A stretch of DNA of 64,000 nucleotides from Larimichthys crocea (lineage: Eukaryota; Chordata; Actinopteri; Sciaenidae): contig NC_040022.1 in the NCBI RefSeq assembly GCF_000972845.2, positions 12,821,711 to 12,885,710 of the forward strand. The letters run 5' to 3'. Positions 23,630 to 36,224 of this stretch are shown here, one piece after another. Every line of letters starts with the position of its first letter. Positions within the stretch are counted from its first letter, which is position 1. The notes beneath the pieces were generated by a model. That model was not told where the DNA came from and ran no database searches. It saw only the letters and a program-made list of their open reading frames with translations. A program made the position numbers and the translations under genes.

Positions 23630-26600
23630 CAGCCATTTTGAAGCGGCTGAAATGTGTCACATGAGTTCAGAAAATAATATGACTAACTTTGAAACATTCT
23701 GAGCGAGATTAATTAATCTCTATCTCTCTGCTAGAGATGCAGGGGTATGCTCAGGGTGGCCTCAGCGTGTCATCGAGCCACCCTTTAAGGACCGCCCACT
23801 AAATCCTGGAGTGAAAAATATATCGTTCTAAGTCTTTTTGCATGTTTTCAGCAACTTTTTTCCAACATATTTTATGTATTTTGAAAGAAATCTCGGAATT
23901 GCCTTTACACAGACTTTAAACTTTGGTTTAATTCTGGGTTTAACATTTATTTTTCCCAGCGGACAGCAGACCCGGACACGGTTGGATAACATTTTGATTC
24001 CGCCCGTATGGTTTGTGTAGGGCACACTGACCTCAGTATAGTATGGAGTGCTGCTTTGCTCAGACCACAGTGCAACATGATGATGATGTGGGACATCAGT
24101 AATGTGTAACATATGTACTTTAATGCTCAAACACATGCATGTTATATGTGCTCTTTTAATCCCCTATTAAACTACAATTAGTGCCATATATTGACCTTCA
24201 GTAAATGGTAATCCCTTTTCATGCAATGTGAACTCATTATATGTGACTCGACACTGAGCCCTGCCTCCCTCTCTCAGGGGAGGACAGAGATATGTGAAGG
24301 GCAGAGAAGAGGAAGGGGAGCCTCAAACATGGACATGGAGTGTAACAGAAGAGAGTTGTTGGGCTTGAATATGACCTCTTGTCTATCTCCCTAGCCAGGG
24401 TGCTGCTGCTGCTGAATGTGGATGTAGCTCACAGGCAGCCATTGGTACAGCACACACAGACACGTTCCTGTGTGCGCCCCCAGCACTCCATGTCCCATGT
24501 TGAATAAACAAGAATTAAGCAGATAGAGTAAGACAGAGCTCAGTCTGCAGTTAGAGTGGGAGGACAGAGAGACAATGCTGCATAATTGCCCCTTGTGAGC
24601 GTCACGTCCATCAACTGCAGCGCACGATGCATGTTCTTGCCCCAAGCTGGTTAAGAAGCAGCATGCCACATCCTTCTGGCTACTCTGTGGGTGGATCACG
24701 TTTGTGAAATCATATGTTTCCTTTGGAGAATGTGGGTGAATCTGTGTGTGTCATGATGATGTGTAGGCCACAGCAGCTCTTTGATTTCCTTTGAACAGGA
24801 GGGAAACATCCCATGGAGAGGTACTGTAGGCTTGTAACGTCTTAGCACAAAGATTAACTTAATTTAGTAGTCGGCCAGTGAAAGATGGATGGTTAAAGCT
24901 GCGGTGACTTTGAAAGAAAACACACTGACATACTGTATGATAATAAAGCTGTTGTACAGTTAACTCTTCCTACAAGCTTTGTGTGATTTAGTGATTTAGA
25001 TCATGGACAAACCCAGCATGAGGCCTCCCTCCTGTCCAGGACATATTACCTGATTGAAATTATTATTTGTATAAAGGATCTCACAATGGTTACAGTCATA
25101 TCCCATATGGTCAGCCCAGCCAGCTGGAGGCACGTCAGCCAAAATTTGTGACAGCAAGTCTCATTACTACTCCTACTCACGAAGGAGGGAGTCACGCCAT
25201 GTAACGATAGTCTTTGACAAGACGCTTTAGTGACTCGCCTCTCTGAACATAGTGACAAAACATACATGAGCCAGACTCAGCCGCTGCTCTCCTGGTGTTG
25301 ACAGTCCCCAGGCAGAGGGGTCAGATTTCCTGCTGGTCTTTTTCATGCGAAGAAAAGCCACACTCTGTGGACGGGGGTGGACAGACTGTTTAGCTTTACC
25401 TGATCATTTCAGATATTTCTGTTGATGAAGCTAAATGTAAACTAGCCAACATAAAACTCTGGGCACAATGTAACCAAGCTGAGGTCGCTGCCCTTGTAAA
25501 CCTGTTCTTGCACTATGTACATTTGTGCTCAGCCATAAGAAGTGCCACACACACCACAAATTATTTGAGTGATTTTGGTGAAACTGGATCATATCTAATG
25601 AAGAACATGTTTCCTGGTTTTCCCTCTGATTTCCTCTGGCTCTTCCTCAACTCTCTGTGATTTACAGTTTCCATAGACAGAAAAGTGAACCGTGGCTGCT
25701 GTTTGTGTTGCTGCACTTGCCTGATATCAGGCTGTTAGCACAGTTATTGGCTTTAAATATTCTTTACATTTCTACATAATGTTGCTTTAAGCTGATTTTA
25801 AGCCAAGTAAGGTAACTCACAGGGTGAGGTGTTCTAAGAACTGAGGGATGACTGTGCACATAGCCTCACATACATCACCACAGGTCATCTGCATCTGAGG
25901 CTGTTAATAGAAATGAACCCCAACCTTAAACAATGAACTTCCACTTTATTCCTGTTGACTGAATGGTGTAATAACTGCTGAAGGATGCAGGAAGTATCTG
26001 TATGATGGAGCAGAGTATGTTCAGGCCTTCACCTGAATGTGGAACATTATACCTGGGTAGCATGAGAACGTAACATAGCTGCATAACATAGGTGGGTATA
26101 AGTTCTTTAACACAGAACAGTGTGTTGACAGACTCAAACAGCCTCAGTGTCCTCACCAACACGTTTGTTTGGGTGTGTGGCGGTGGCTCCACACTGATGG
26201 TGATTGAAAAAAAACCTTTGAATAGACATCTATGTAAGAATAGTAACAAGTTGATTTATATCTAAACATCATGTAGTAGCTTTTGGTGGCCACAGGCAGA
26301 TGGCCTGCCTTGCCTAATAGTAAAGCCCGGCCCTGGTTCTTTGTGTCTTAGCATGCATCTTTAAAAAAGGAGAGGTCAGAGGTCAAAGGTCGGTGCAGAT
26401 GTCAGCCGAGTACCAAAATAGCTTGACTTCACAGAGTAACTCTGACATGTTCAACACATGTTTGCTCAAACATGCAGCAGATGTCTGATTACATTTGCTT
26501 GAATCAGCTTTTGTTGTCTTTGTATATTTTATCAGTCAGTGTTGCTTATAACGTGTAACTTGTTTGAAGAGAGTAAGGACTGAGAAACAGCTGAGAAACT

Positions 26601-28110
26601 TAGACAGAGACTGATTCATTCATGTAGGACGTACTGCTGCTTTTTAATGTGTTCATTTGTACTAGATGAATATATCACAACGTATGTTGCCATCCTTATA
26701 GGAATGATTATTATTGAAGATTGATATAGACATATGCTGATTACACTTTAGCCTGATTGGAATGCAGCGTGACTTTAATCTAGCTAGAAGGAATGCTACA
26801 TCCCACATCACATCTGTGTTTCATAGCAATTCTATTTAAATAAGAGCTCCATCAGCACTCATTTTCTGCAACGTTGTGTATTGATTGTCAATCTTGAGAT
26901 CAATTGAAACAAAATGAACAGGCTGCTTTGTGACTAATAATGTGACGGTAGTAATGTGAAGTCTGGAATGCCAACTTCTCCCAGCTGTAGACTCTGTACA
27001 CATTCTGAGCATTCAGCCGAATCCCAAAAAAGACGAGGGGGGGGCAAAATAGATTAGGAGGCTTGTAAGTATGGAGGCCAGCATATGAGATGCCACCAGT
27101 CCTGCAGAGGTCAGCTTCTTCTGACCAAAGCAAAGCCATGGTTATTTAAGGAGACTGATCGCATGAAAAAGTCTGCACACACATCTCAGAAAGGTGTATT
27201 TCTGTTAAAGGTTCTATGACAGGGAAAATTAGCTGAGGAAGTAATTTAACATTCAAACTAGGACATTAACTGCACATCACTTTACTTCATATTTAGGTCT
27301 CATAATCTTTTGCTGAAATATAGGCCATTTGTGCCTCCCTGAGTGCAGTCCTGAATAATTCCTCCTTTGATGTACTCTGTTTTAATGAGCTTTATGAGAT
27401 CATAGCACGGCGTTGCATTCATCTCTTCCACAAACACAAGTACCTGCTCATTATCTTTAGATTGGTTCGCATTATTGGGCCAAGCTCAGTGTGCAGTGGT
27501 TGGCATGTCATGGCGGTGGAGGCACGAGAATGAGATGCAACTGTGGCAACAGTGTCCAGGTGACACAGAGCAAGACATCGAACACGGTGATCGTCGTCAG
27601 TTATGACACCAGCACTTTAACACACTGCCATAGCATGTTATGTCCTGCACGACTGTCCTGTAGCACCTGATAACAACATGTTAGCTGAGACTATGTATGC
27701 ATAAAGACAGAAATATGCATGCTGTCATAGTCATAAAGCTGTGCATGTCCATAGTTTTGTTTAAGAAATCTCAATCATCATGAAGCATAAATGGATGTAG
27801 GCATGCCCTTAAACACACTGCATATGAGACCTGTCACTGAAATCAAAGACAAAGAACATTTCACCAACTGCCTGTGTCATATATATGTATGCTTCTCCAC
27901 TGCTGTGGCTATTTATAGCTTCAGTATTATCATTTATTCAACAAATGTACACCATCAGCAACAGCAGTGGTAATAGTTAATATCTCATCATCTTCAAAGA
28001 GATGAAAAGATCGAAAGAACACTTTCATATCTGTCCATTAAATATGAAGCTATATGTTTATATCTGGACATGGTAGTTTAATGTTCATGCTTCCCTTATG
28101 CTTACCTACC
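23630..28110. other. No gene recognised
   Basis: About 4.5 kb of unique-looking, non-coding sequence. The frames present are short and lack splice support. Confidence 0.45.
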
Positions 28111-28113
28111 TTG

Positions 28114-29030
28114 TTGCCTCGGAGGGCTTTACAATCTGTACAGGGAGTGACACCCTCTGTCCTTAGACCCTCGGTTGGAGTGAGGAAAAACTTGCCCACA
28201 AAAAACCTTTAACAGGGAAAAAAGGTGGAAGAAACCTCAGGAAGAGCCACAGGGGAGGGATCCCTCTCCCAGGACGGACAGACATGCAATGGATGTCACG
28301 TGTACAGGACAAATCAACACAAACATATTGTACAATTACAATGACTGACAAAATGACAATGCATTACAATGAATGATAAAATGATTACAGTAGCAGTGGA
28401 ACCTGTGATAGAGATAGAGAGACACAGATGCACAGCAGCAGCAAATCATAAACTAACTATAAAGTGTAATGGAGATATGGTAGCAATAATGACAGTAATA
28501 ATATGTGTAGTGGACGTCGCGCAAGACCACAGAAAGCAGTCCTTGAAATTTGTTTCATGTGGACATTAAAGGACTAATCCTGATCAAAAACAACTCCAAG
28601 ATTCTTTACGGTGGAGCTGGAGGCCAGGGTGATCCCGTCTAAAGTAACTAAGTCTCTAGAAAGAGAGTTTCTGAGGTGTTTGGGTCCAATTACAAGAACT
28701 TGAGTTTTGTCTGAATTTAACATCAGAAAATTGTAGGTCATCCAACTTTTTATATCCTTAAGGCATGTTTGGAGTTTAGGTAACTGATTGGTTTCATCGG
28801 GCTTGATCGAGTCGGCAGAACTATGAAAATAATGGAGTAATTCCTTATAATGTTCCCTAGAGGAAGCATGTATAAACTAAATAGAAGTGGTCCTAGTACA
28901 GAACCTTGTGGGACTCCATGACAAACTTTGGTATGCATGGAGGATTCATCATTGACGTGAACAAACTGAGATCGATCTAAGAAATACGACTTAAACCAGC
29001 TTAGGGCGGTTCCTTTGGCTCCTTAGTTTA
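28114..29030 (-). mobile_element. L2-type LINE, 3' part with broken reverse transcriptase
   Basis: On the minus strand the region reads [20 protein letters not shown] (reverse-transcriptase motif). Then, after a frame change, [20 protein letters not shown] and STVKNLGVVFDQD follow, and then the 3' tail shared with 18825-19100. Where the YADD catalytic motif is expected I see an altered SADS, and several stops, so the copy is dead. The terminal pentanucleotide tail seen at 18825 is missing. Confidence 0.75.
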
Positions 29031-30306
29031 TCTTTATAGATTATATTGATGCCAATTCAACATGACATATGACGTCCTTTATCTAGTTTTACAGACACAT
29101 TGTTCAAATGTCATATTTCTTAATGGGTGTTTGGTATCATATTTTCTCTGCTAATATGTTTATTTTGGAACATATTTTGTCAACGCTACAGAAACACTAG
29201 ATAACTCTTAAGTTTGATAAGTATGTCTGATGTTGACATTGGTTTGATTGATGGGGTGTGGTGCAAAGTTTGTTACAATCTAAGAGTGATGATGACTATT
29301 AATGTCACGTTAATGTAATGAACATTTGTGAAGCAAAGTGATACATGCAGTTAAAAGTCTCAGTGCGGTTGTGCTTTACATCAGCACTCATGGAACACCT
29401 CTTGTCCAGCTGTTGTCCAAACTGTTATAAATACCAGTTTATTTGTGCAGAGTAGTGTATGGATGAGTTTAGTGGATGTGCGTATGTCTACGGCAAGTAT
29501 GACTACGGTACAATTTGAGACACATTCGACATAATACTGCATCAGCGTCAGAGCATCATGAGTGCTATGAGGAAGTCTGAGTGTGCACAGGGGAGCAAAC
29601 AGAGACAGAACAGTCCTCAGCACATCATATTTCACTGATCTGTTATTTGATGAGAAGGGAGGGGTTAAATGCACAGGGCAGCGTTCACCCTGCTAGGAAG
29701 CATGGGCGCCCCTTCTTCCTAATTAACAAGTTCTCGACAAACAAGGCAACCGAGCAAACAGCAGCCATCTGCATCAGCCTCGACTGCAGTCAAGGCTTTG
29801 ATGCTGATTTGACCCAATGATGAAGTAAGTCACACTGACATCAGGCTGCACGCGAGCCTTTGAAGGGAGCAGACACGCACGATGGCTCACAATCTGTGCC
29901 GCAAAATGACAAGTCCACACAGATAAACCCATCTGACAGAGCAGGAGGACCTCGAAACCTGAAATGTAAACACGGAATGTTCACATGAAACAGGACAGAA
30001 AGCACAAGCACCTGCATGAGATGGACGGGATGTAACGTGATGTACAATACACTTAAAGTGCACTCACATTAAATTATTACTAAGCTCTCGATAGTCGCTT
30101 AAAGAGAATCTGAAGTGAGCATTTGATCTGAAGTGATAATGTGGGTGGGGTTAGGGTTAGCCTTGCTCTTTTGCGCTGTGCAGCCTTTATGAACAAAAAG
30201 CATAATGTAAAGGTATTATACACGGATTAAGGTTCTCTGTCGCTACGACCGATTTCCGTCCGTCCATTTTTTCAGGCTGACTGTGGAGGTTTGACCGGTT
30301 TGATCA

Positions 30307-30437
30307 TCTGATTGGTGGCCGCAGTGTGACTTCAGGCTGTATTTTTCCAAAAGTTGGATCTGGCTCCACCTCTCCACATCAGGTTGCTGTGTTTTTTGAG
30401 AGAAGCCTGCACCAGTGCACTGCGGCCGCCAATCAGA
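30307..30437. repeat. Inverted repeat (fold-back), arms about 20-40 bp
   Basis: tctgattggtggccgcagtg (30307-30326) is the near-perfect reverse complement of cactgcggccgccaatcaga (30418-30437), 19 of 20. The match weakens inward through ttcaggct and agcctg. The loop is about 90 bases. Possibly a small fold-back element. Confidence 0.8.
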
Positions 30438-30488
30438 CAATTAGACTGGGCAATTTAAGCTGTAAAATAGTGACACAAAGAAGTTTCA

Positions 30489-30517
30489 CAGACAGACAGA
30501 CAGACAGACAGACAGAC
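30489..30517. repeat. (CAGA)n microsatellite
   Basis: About seven CAGA units. Confidence 0.92.
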
Positions 30518-31523
30518 TGCAGCTTGAAAAATCAGTCACAAGATCTTTTTATTCTGCAAATAACTTTATATAGTTATATATTGAATAGTTCAGTGATTTG
30601 ATTGGTAAAAAAGCAGCAGCTTGTTTTTTTTTTCATCTACAGCCACTGTGGCGTGTATAGCTAAACGGTGCAAAGACCGAATAAAGAACACTTGAGACAT
30701 AAGTTCCTACCTTCTTTCTGATGTCTGCACACCTGGAAAATCACTGTGGTTGTTGGATTGTTCATTTGAAGTATACTGACCTCAACATTATTGCATGATA
30801 TCTATACAGATATCTACACAGAGCAACACTTGATCTGCAGTTTCCTCTCCCGCAGTGTTGTCGCTCTCATCTGCTTCACCAGACTAGGCTGTAAAGTGGT
30901 GGTAGATAACAACCTCTTACTGTCTGCTTAGCAGCTATATGGAGCTTATATGTCCATGAACAGCCATCTGTACTGTGAAACTCCAGAGCAACAAATCAAA
31001 TATTTCATGTGAAATATGCATATTTGATGCTGCACTGACTTGTAGTCAGGTGGATGGTGTCTCTGTCATTCCCACTCTGCTGGATCATATTTTATAGAGT
31101 AAATGTTTTCTGCTGCCAACTGTATCTGCCGTTAGCTAATTTAGTTTGTTAGCTACAGTTTGTTAGTTGAGAAACACTGCTTGCTGCTGAAAAACAAACC
31201 TGTGGGAGTGAAGCTAAATAGTACATTTTAAAGGGAAAATATTATGAAAAAATCACTTTTTCAGCTCTTTTACACTAATATTTTTTAATTCAGGGTGCGT
31301 TCAAATCCCCCACAGTGTTAAAAACACAACCGCCCCCATTGTGCGTGAGCTGCTGCAGCCACACTGTCTTTTGTGGCTTGTCTTTAAAACATGCTGTTCA
31401 GATTTTGAGCCCTTAGTGACATCACTAACAGAATCATGAACATATTGCAGAACCAGATCCATGTTTGTCTCAGTGCTCGAGCTCGCCTGTTGTCATGGTA
31501 GCCTGACGCAAAATTCAGGTTCC

Positions 31524-31630
31524 GGGCAGACACCTCGACATTAAGACTGGAGGGGATCAAACTGGGGATTGAACCGCCAATCTTCTGATTAGTGGACGAC
31601 CTGCTCTACCTCTGAGCCACAGCCGCCCGA
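31524..31630 (-). mobile_element. tRNA-derived SINE fragment
   Basis: On the minus strand ggcggctgtggctcagaggt (A box) and ggttcaatccc (B box), with the same body start as 33712-33991; cut off before the SINE tail. Confidence 0.75.
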
Positions 31631-32842
31631 ATACCACAAAAATGAGCTAAAAGGCGCTACAATGCTGATAGAAATGTGTAGCAGCATGATAATGCTTTGT
31701 GATTTGTCACTACAAGCGACACCTTTCACATTACACAGTCATGTGATCACTGTAAAATAGTGGTCATAGCCACTTTAAGGCTGGAAGCAGTTGTGATCAT
31801 CTGGCCTGCATGTTTGGGATTCCAATTTGAGGAGAACATGGAACAACACAATGTCAACACACTGGAGTTTTTGTCACTCAAACATCTGTGCCTTGGCCTT
31901 TCCCCTACTTGTGTAACTGACTTTGCTTAGATAGACTCTGCACATACAACAGCACAGAATAGAAAATTCATTTCTGCCTCCTACCTGCCATTCCTTTGGG
32001 ATTTTTGCTACTCTGAAGATTGTTCTAAAGATTCATTTTTTCCCTCCTTGAGAGAGAGGCATGTACTTCTGTTCTAATTGTATTTTTAAAACCAGAAGCA
32101 CACAGTGCCTCATCTCTTGTGTACCACTGATGCTCAAACACTTCACACCCACTCTCGTCACTTCGCGCCAGACCTGAGCAAGTGAGTCGTGCGTTAAAAG
32201 GAAGTGACAGCTGTAAAAGGCCATTTTGATCCCCTTGGGAGAAGATAAGGTTGGAGAAGATAAGATGCCTCCCCTCCTGTAAGTGATACAGGCTTTGGAA
32301 TCCATGTGTCTGCTTTTCCTGAGGCTTAGAGAAAATGCTTCTTTACAGCTAGAGAGAAGTCACGTAAGTCATGTAAGGCACTGAAATGGCCAGCAGCATG
32401 CACATTTTAAATATGAAAATCTGCAGTCTACCATTCATTTTACCTCCCTTGCAGTTTGAGAGAACTTCCAAAAGCTCTAAGAGGGGAAGGTATACAATCA
32501 TTTCTCTTCATTTCAATTGTTAACGTCAACATCAAACGCTGCCTGAGCTTAAATTCATTTCCTACCTATCTGCAGGTTACAGTGCTGCTACTGCCACGTT
32601 CCTCTGCTCAATGTGCACTTTACCCGTCTGCATCAGAAGCCTTAGTAAACACTTTCACTTTTTACAAGCGAGCAGCTTCCAGTTATGGCTGTATAGAAAA
32701 AGTATATTAAAAAGAGGAACACTACTGGAGACAGACAGTCTGCACAGGAGCACAGCATGTTTTCTGTCACACTACATATGACCAGAAGAGGTTCCCAAAT
32801 GACTCAAACTTCATCAGCAAAGGAAAAGTGTAAAGCCAAAGT

Positions 32843-32940
32843 ATTAGATTAGATTAGATTATACTTTATTTATCCCACAACAGGGAAATTCACTTGTTAC
32901 AGCAGCAGAAAGTGTAATATACACTACAGAAGTAGAATTT
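32843..32940 (-). mobile_element. LINE 3'-tail fragment
   Basis: attagattagatta then tttatttatcccacaacagg and aaattcacttgttacagcag. A tail type seen on many fish LINEs. Confidence 0.5.
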
Positions 32941-33711
32941 AAAAAAAGGGCAAAAACCCACAGAAATAAACAGACAGAAATATCTATAATAAATATCTTT
33001 AAGCCATGTTTGTGTTATTAGAGTAAAGTATATATTTGTGTACTGTCTGAGTAATTACTAATGTTTACTATTACATTCTGTGAGGGGGAATTGTTTTTGA
33101 GGTTCATGGTTTAATGGACTGTGTTTACGAATGTGACACTGGTATTCTCTGCTTAGCTACATGTCCTTCAGCTCCACAGTAGTATGTCAGTAGTATTGTT
33201 CTTGTGTAATACATCAAAACAATGGCTTCAGATAGAGATTTTAGAGTCTTTTTAACTGATTAGTCACTTTTTTTCAACAGTCTGTGGTCACATTATTGAT
33301 CCATTTTCATCACAGTTTGTATCACTTCTAGAAGCATGTCACCTGTCAGACCTGTGACAACATTCAGCATTTAGGAGAGAAACCATTGTGCTGTTAAAGG
33401 GCGCTCTATTTACAGAATATAATATTCATAACTATCTTTTAATTGCCATGAATGCAAATTCATGATTCTGTATGATGCATACACAGTTAGCATAAGAGCC
33501 AGTTCACTTCCCACATTAAAGTCACTATGACACAGAAAGCACAGTAGAATATAGAATATAGTATACTAGAATATAGTAGCCTGCTGAGGTGTTTTTTTCA
33601 CCAGGTTTGGCTCCTGGCACCCAGGTATGAATCTGTTCAGTTAGGTACACAGCAGACCAAGCTAACAACAGTACAGCTGGTCACTACTTAGCAACTTAAG
33701 CTATTCAATTA

Positions 33712-33991
33712 GGGGCGGCTGTGGCTCAGGAGGTAGAGCGGGTCATCCACTAATCAGAAGATCAGTCATTCAATCCCCGGCTCCTCCAGTCTGCATGTCG
33801 AAGTGTCTTTGGGCAAGATACTGAACCCCAAATCACTCCTAAAGGCTGTGCCGTCGATGTGCGAATGATTAGCTCCTTTCTGATTGTGCATGCATCACCA
33901 CCTTACTGCCATCAGTCTATGAATGTGTGAATGTGATATGTAGTGTAAAAGCTCTTTGAGTGGTCAGAAGACGGCACTATATAAGTACAGG
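33712..33991 (+). mobile_element. tRNA-derived SINE, near full length
   Basis: A box ggctgtggctcaggagg, B-box region tcattcaatccccgg, then the body tgcatgtcgaagtgtctttg, ctgaaccccaaatcactcct and gctctttgagtggtcagaag, ending actatataagtacagg. This is a SINE layout that I know from many percomorph fish. It is not a functional tRNA: the cloverleaf is degenerate. Confidence 0.82.
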
Positions 33992-34065
33992 AGAACAAAG
34001 AACTAAGGTTTATGTTCAGCAACTCTCGTTCAGCAAGCTCAGTCTAGCAGCACAGTACACACGAG

Positions 34066-34432
34066 GGTTGCAAAATTCTGGGAGTTTCCAAAGTTGGAAA
34101 CTTTCCACAGGAATTAATAAGGATATATGCGAATAAACCAGGAATTTACCTAATTAAAGGCTGGCCCATAACAGGCAACTTAAATATAGTTGTGGAAAAT
34201 ATATTTTAGCATCATCCTGACTAAAACAACCAGATTTCATGCAGGTCCACTTGAATATCTTCAATCACATGCACATAGCACACTGCTTACTGCAGGGCTA
34301 CTGAGGCCACGCCCCCTACCTGCACAGGTGATTTCTGTACCTGGACCACACTTTAAATCCTCAGGCCACACAGAGACTATTGAAGACACACATTAGAGCT
34401 GGTGGACTACATAATATTGTGCAATAAAAATA
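34066..34432. mobile_element. Dispersed element, 'gggttgcaaaattcc' family, copy 3
   Basis: Same order of blocks as copy 2, including ggccacgccccctacctgca and ggactacataatattgtgc, with small insertions (for example cagagactattgaagacac). Confidence 0.65.
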
Positions 34433-35001
34433 ATTCAAACTTGATAACCATTGGATAGATTCTTATGGAAACATTGACTAGCACCTTTAACTGTCAATGT
34501 GGTCACTGGAATTGAACTGATATAACAGACCCGCCCACAGATATTTCATCAAGCTGTCTCTGTCTGCACACTGAATGTGAGTCATGTGCATGATCTAAAC
34601 AGACTTTCTGTTCTTTTCTTCAGACCCTGAGGATTTGTCCTGGGTCATAAACCTCCATGGAATTAAATCCACCTCTGTTCACCTCTCTCTTCATTTTCTA
34701 CACCCCAAACCTCTTCATCCTCTGCCCTTCTTGTCATTGGGCTGTTTAGCTATCAGGTGGTCTCACTGATGCATATGGTCTCGTATGTTTGACATCCATC
34801 GTATAAGCCTGTTTCCACAGGGCTGCAAGAGAATAATGACATCTGTGAAACACTGGCTGCACTGCCAACAAAACATCAACCACCCCTGTCACCCATATCT
34901 CATGCCATTAACCTCAAGGCCAAACACTCGGGCACTTATACACCCACCATACATATGCTATCATATTCATATTCACTTACTCCGAGGCAGTGTGTTGGCT
35001 G

Positions 35002-35002
<1 letters not shown>

Positions 35003-35074
<72 letters not shown>
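35003..35074. repeat. (TG)n microsatellite, 36 units
   Basis: 72 bases of perfect TG, the longest dinucleotide tract in the window. Confidence 0.97.
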
Positions 35075-35075
<1 letters not shown>

Positions 35076-35902
35076 ATGTATCGGCTGAAGCTGCTGTCAT
35101 GAGGAGATAGCAGTTCCCCCGGGCTCGTCAGTAACCTTGTGCTTCTCAATGAGCTTCTTTCTCAAGTTCAAACAAAGAGAAAAAACCTCCCAGCAGCCGC
35201 TCCTGCTTCATGAACAGTCACAGCTCCTCATTACTGCTCCTTCATATGTCACAGAGACGCTGCGCACCTCCCCAGCTGTGGACCTGCCGGATGTTTTTGT
35301 GCGTCACAGATCGAATTTGTCTTGATCTTTGTGTTTCCTCTGATCTCTGCCGTGTTCTCCGTTTGGATTCACTCAGTTTACCGTGACAAAGTTCTGCCAG
35401 TGAGATGAGACAGTAACACGACAATGCAACTGTCACTACTGCTACTTCTGTAACTGCCTCCTGCTGAGCTCATCTACACTTCGACTTGTGAGTTCTAACT
35501 CTTGTATTCATGTGTACACCTGAACATTACACCTGCGTGACTGTGAAGCATCTCATAAGCATTTGTATGAACAGCTTCCACTCTCCAGGGAAAGGTTTCT
35601 CCTTCAGATTTTGGAGCCTGGCTGAAGGGATTTTTGGGATTTGAATTTTAATGTCACTGCACAGAGGTGTAACGAAATGCAGTTTTGCAAATAACCAGAA
35701 AGTATAAACAGCAGCAAAGTGGCTATGGATATATCTGTGGGTAAATATGGATGGATCATACCAAAAATAAGCCAACATGGACAACATAACTGATGTGATT
35801 TGATGCATACAGTATAAACAATGAGGTAGTTGTATAGAATGTAGTATAACTGTGCATTTCTAATCATTTCCTCTATGGCTGTGAAGTGTGGAAGTGCTAA
35901 AA

Positions 35903-36222
35903 ACTGCAGTTCCTCTTGTCGTCCACTTGAGGCTGGCTCCAGAAGTCAGTCTCCATAAGTTCCCATGTTCAAATGTCCAACTTCACAGCAGAAATAAACA
36001 TGTTTACAGCCTGGTACAAAAAACAGTTTTGGTCTCTGTAGCTAATTTCCCCGTTCATGACAACTGTACTGAGGGTGAATTTATATACAACTCACCTGTT
36101 CACATTATATTAAGGCTTAAAGTTATGCAGGATTAAGAGCATAGATGCTTTGATTGACAGGTGGATGTCATCATAGGTAGCTTGTTTGAGCACCCAGGCT
36201 TCATTCAGGCTCCACCTACGCT
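35903..36222 (+). repeat. Unnamed dispersed repeat, copy 2 of 4
   Basis: Begins actgcagttcctcttgtcgt, the longest copy. Same block order as copy 1, with the end gcttcattcaggctccacct. Confidence 0.85.
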
Positions 36223-36224
36223 CA

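Larger units (their letters stand above)
29035..33710. other. No gene recognised; fold-back, microsatellite, SINE and LINE tail only
   Basis: Apart from the listed repeats at 30307-30517, 31524-31630 and 32843-32940, nothing interpretable. Confidence 0.45.

Noticed and set aside
31524..31630. tRNA gene on the minus strand
   Set aside because: A and B boxes are present but the arms do not pair well and the same sequence recurs at 33712 with a SINE body.
34632..34680. Possible exon after cttttcttcag
   Set aside because: Good acceptor, but no donor-bounded conserved-looking frame follows.
35888..36136. Frame with KHVYSLVQKTVLVSVANFPV, recurring near 43400
   Set aside because: It recurs because the underlying DNA repeat recurs; other copies break the frame.
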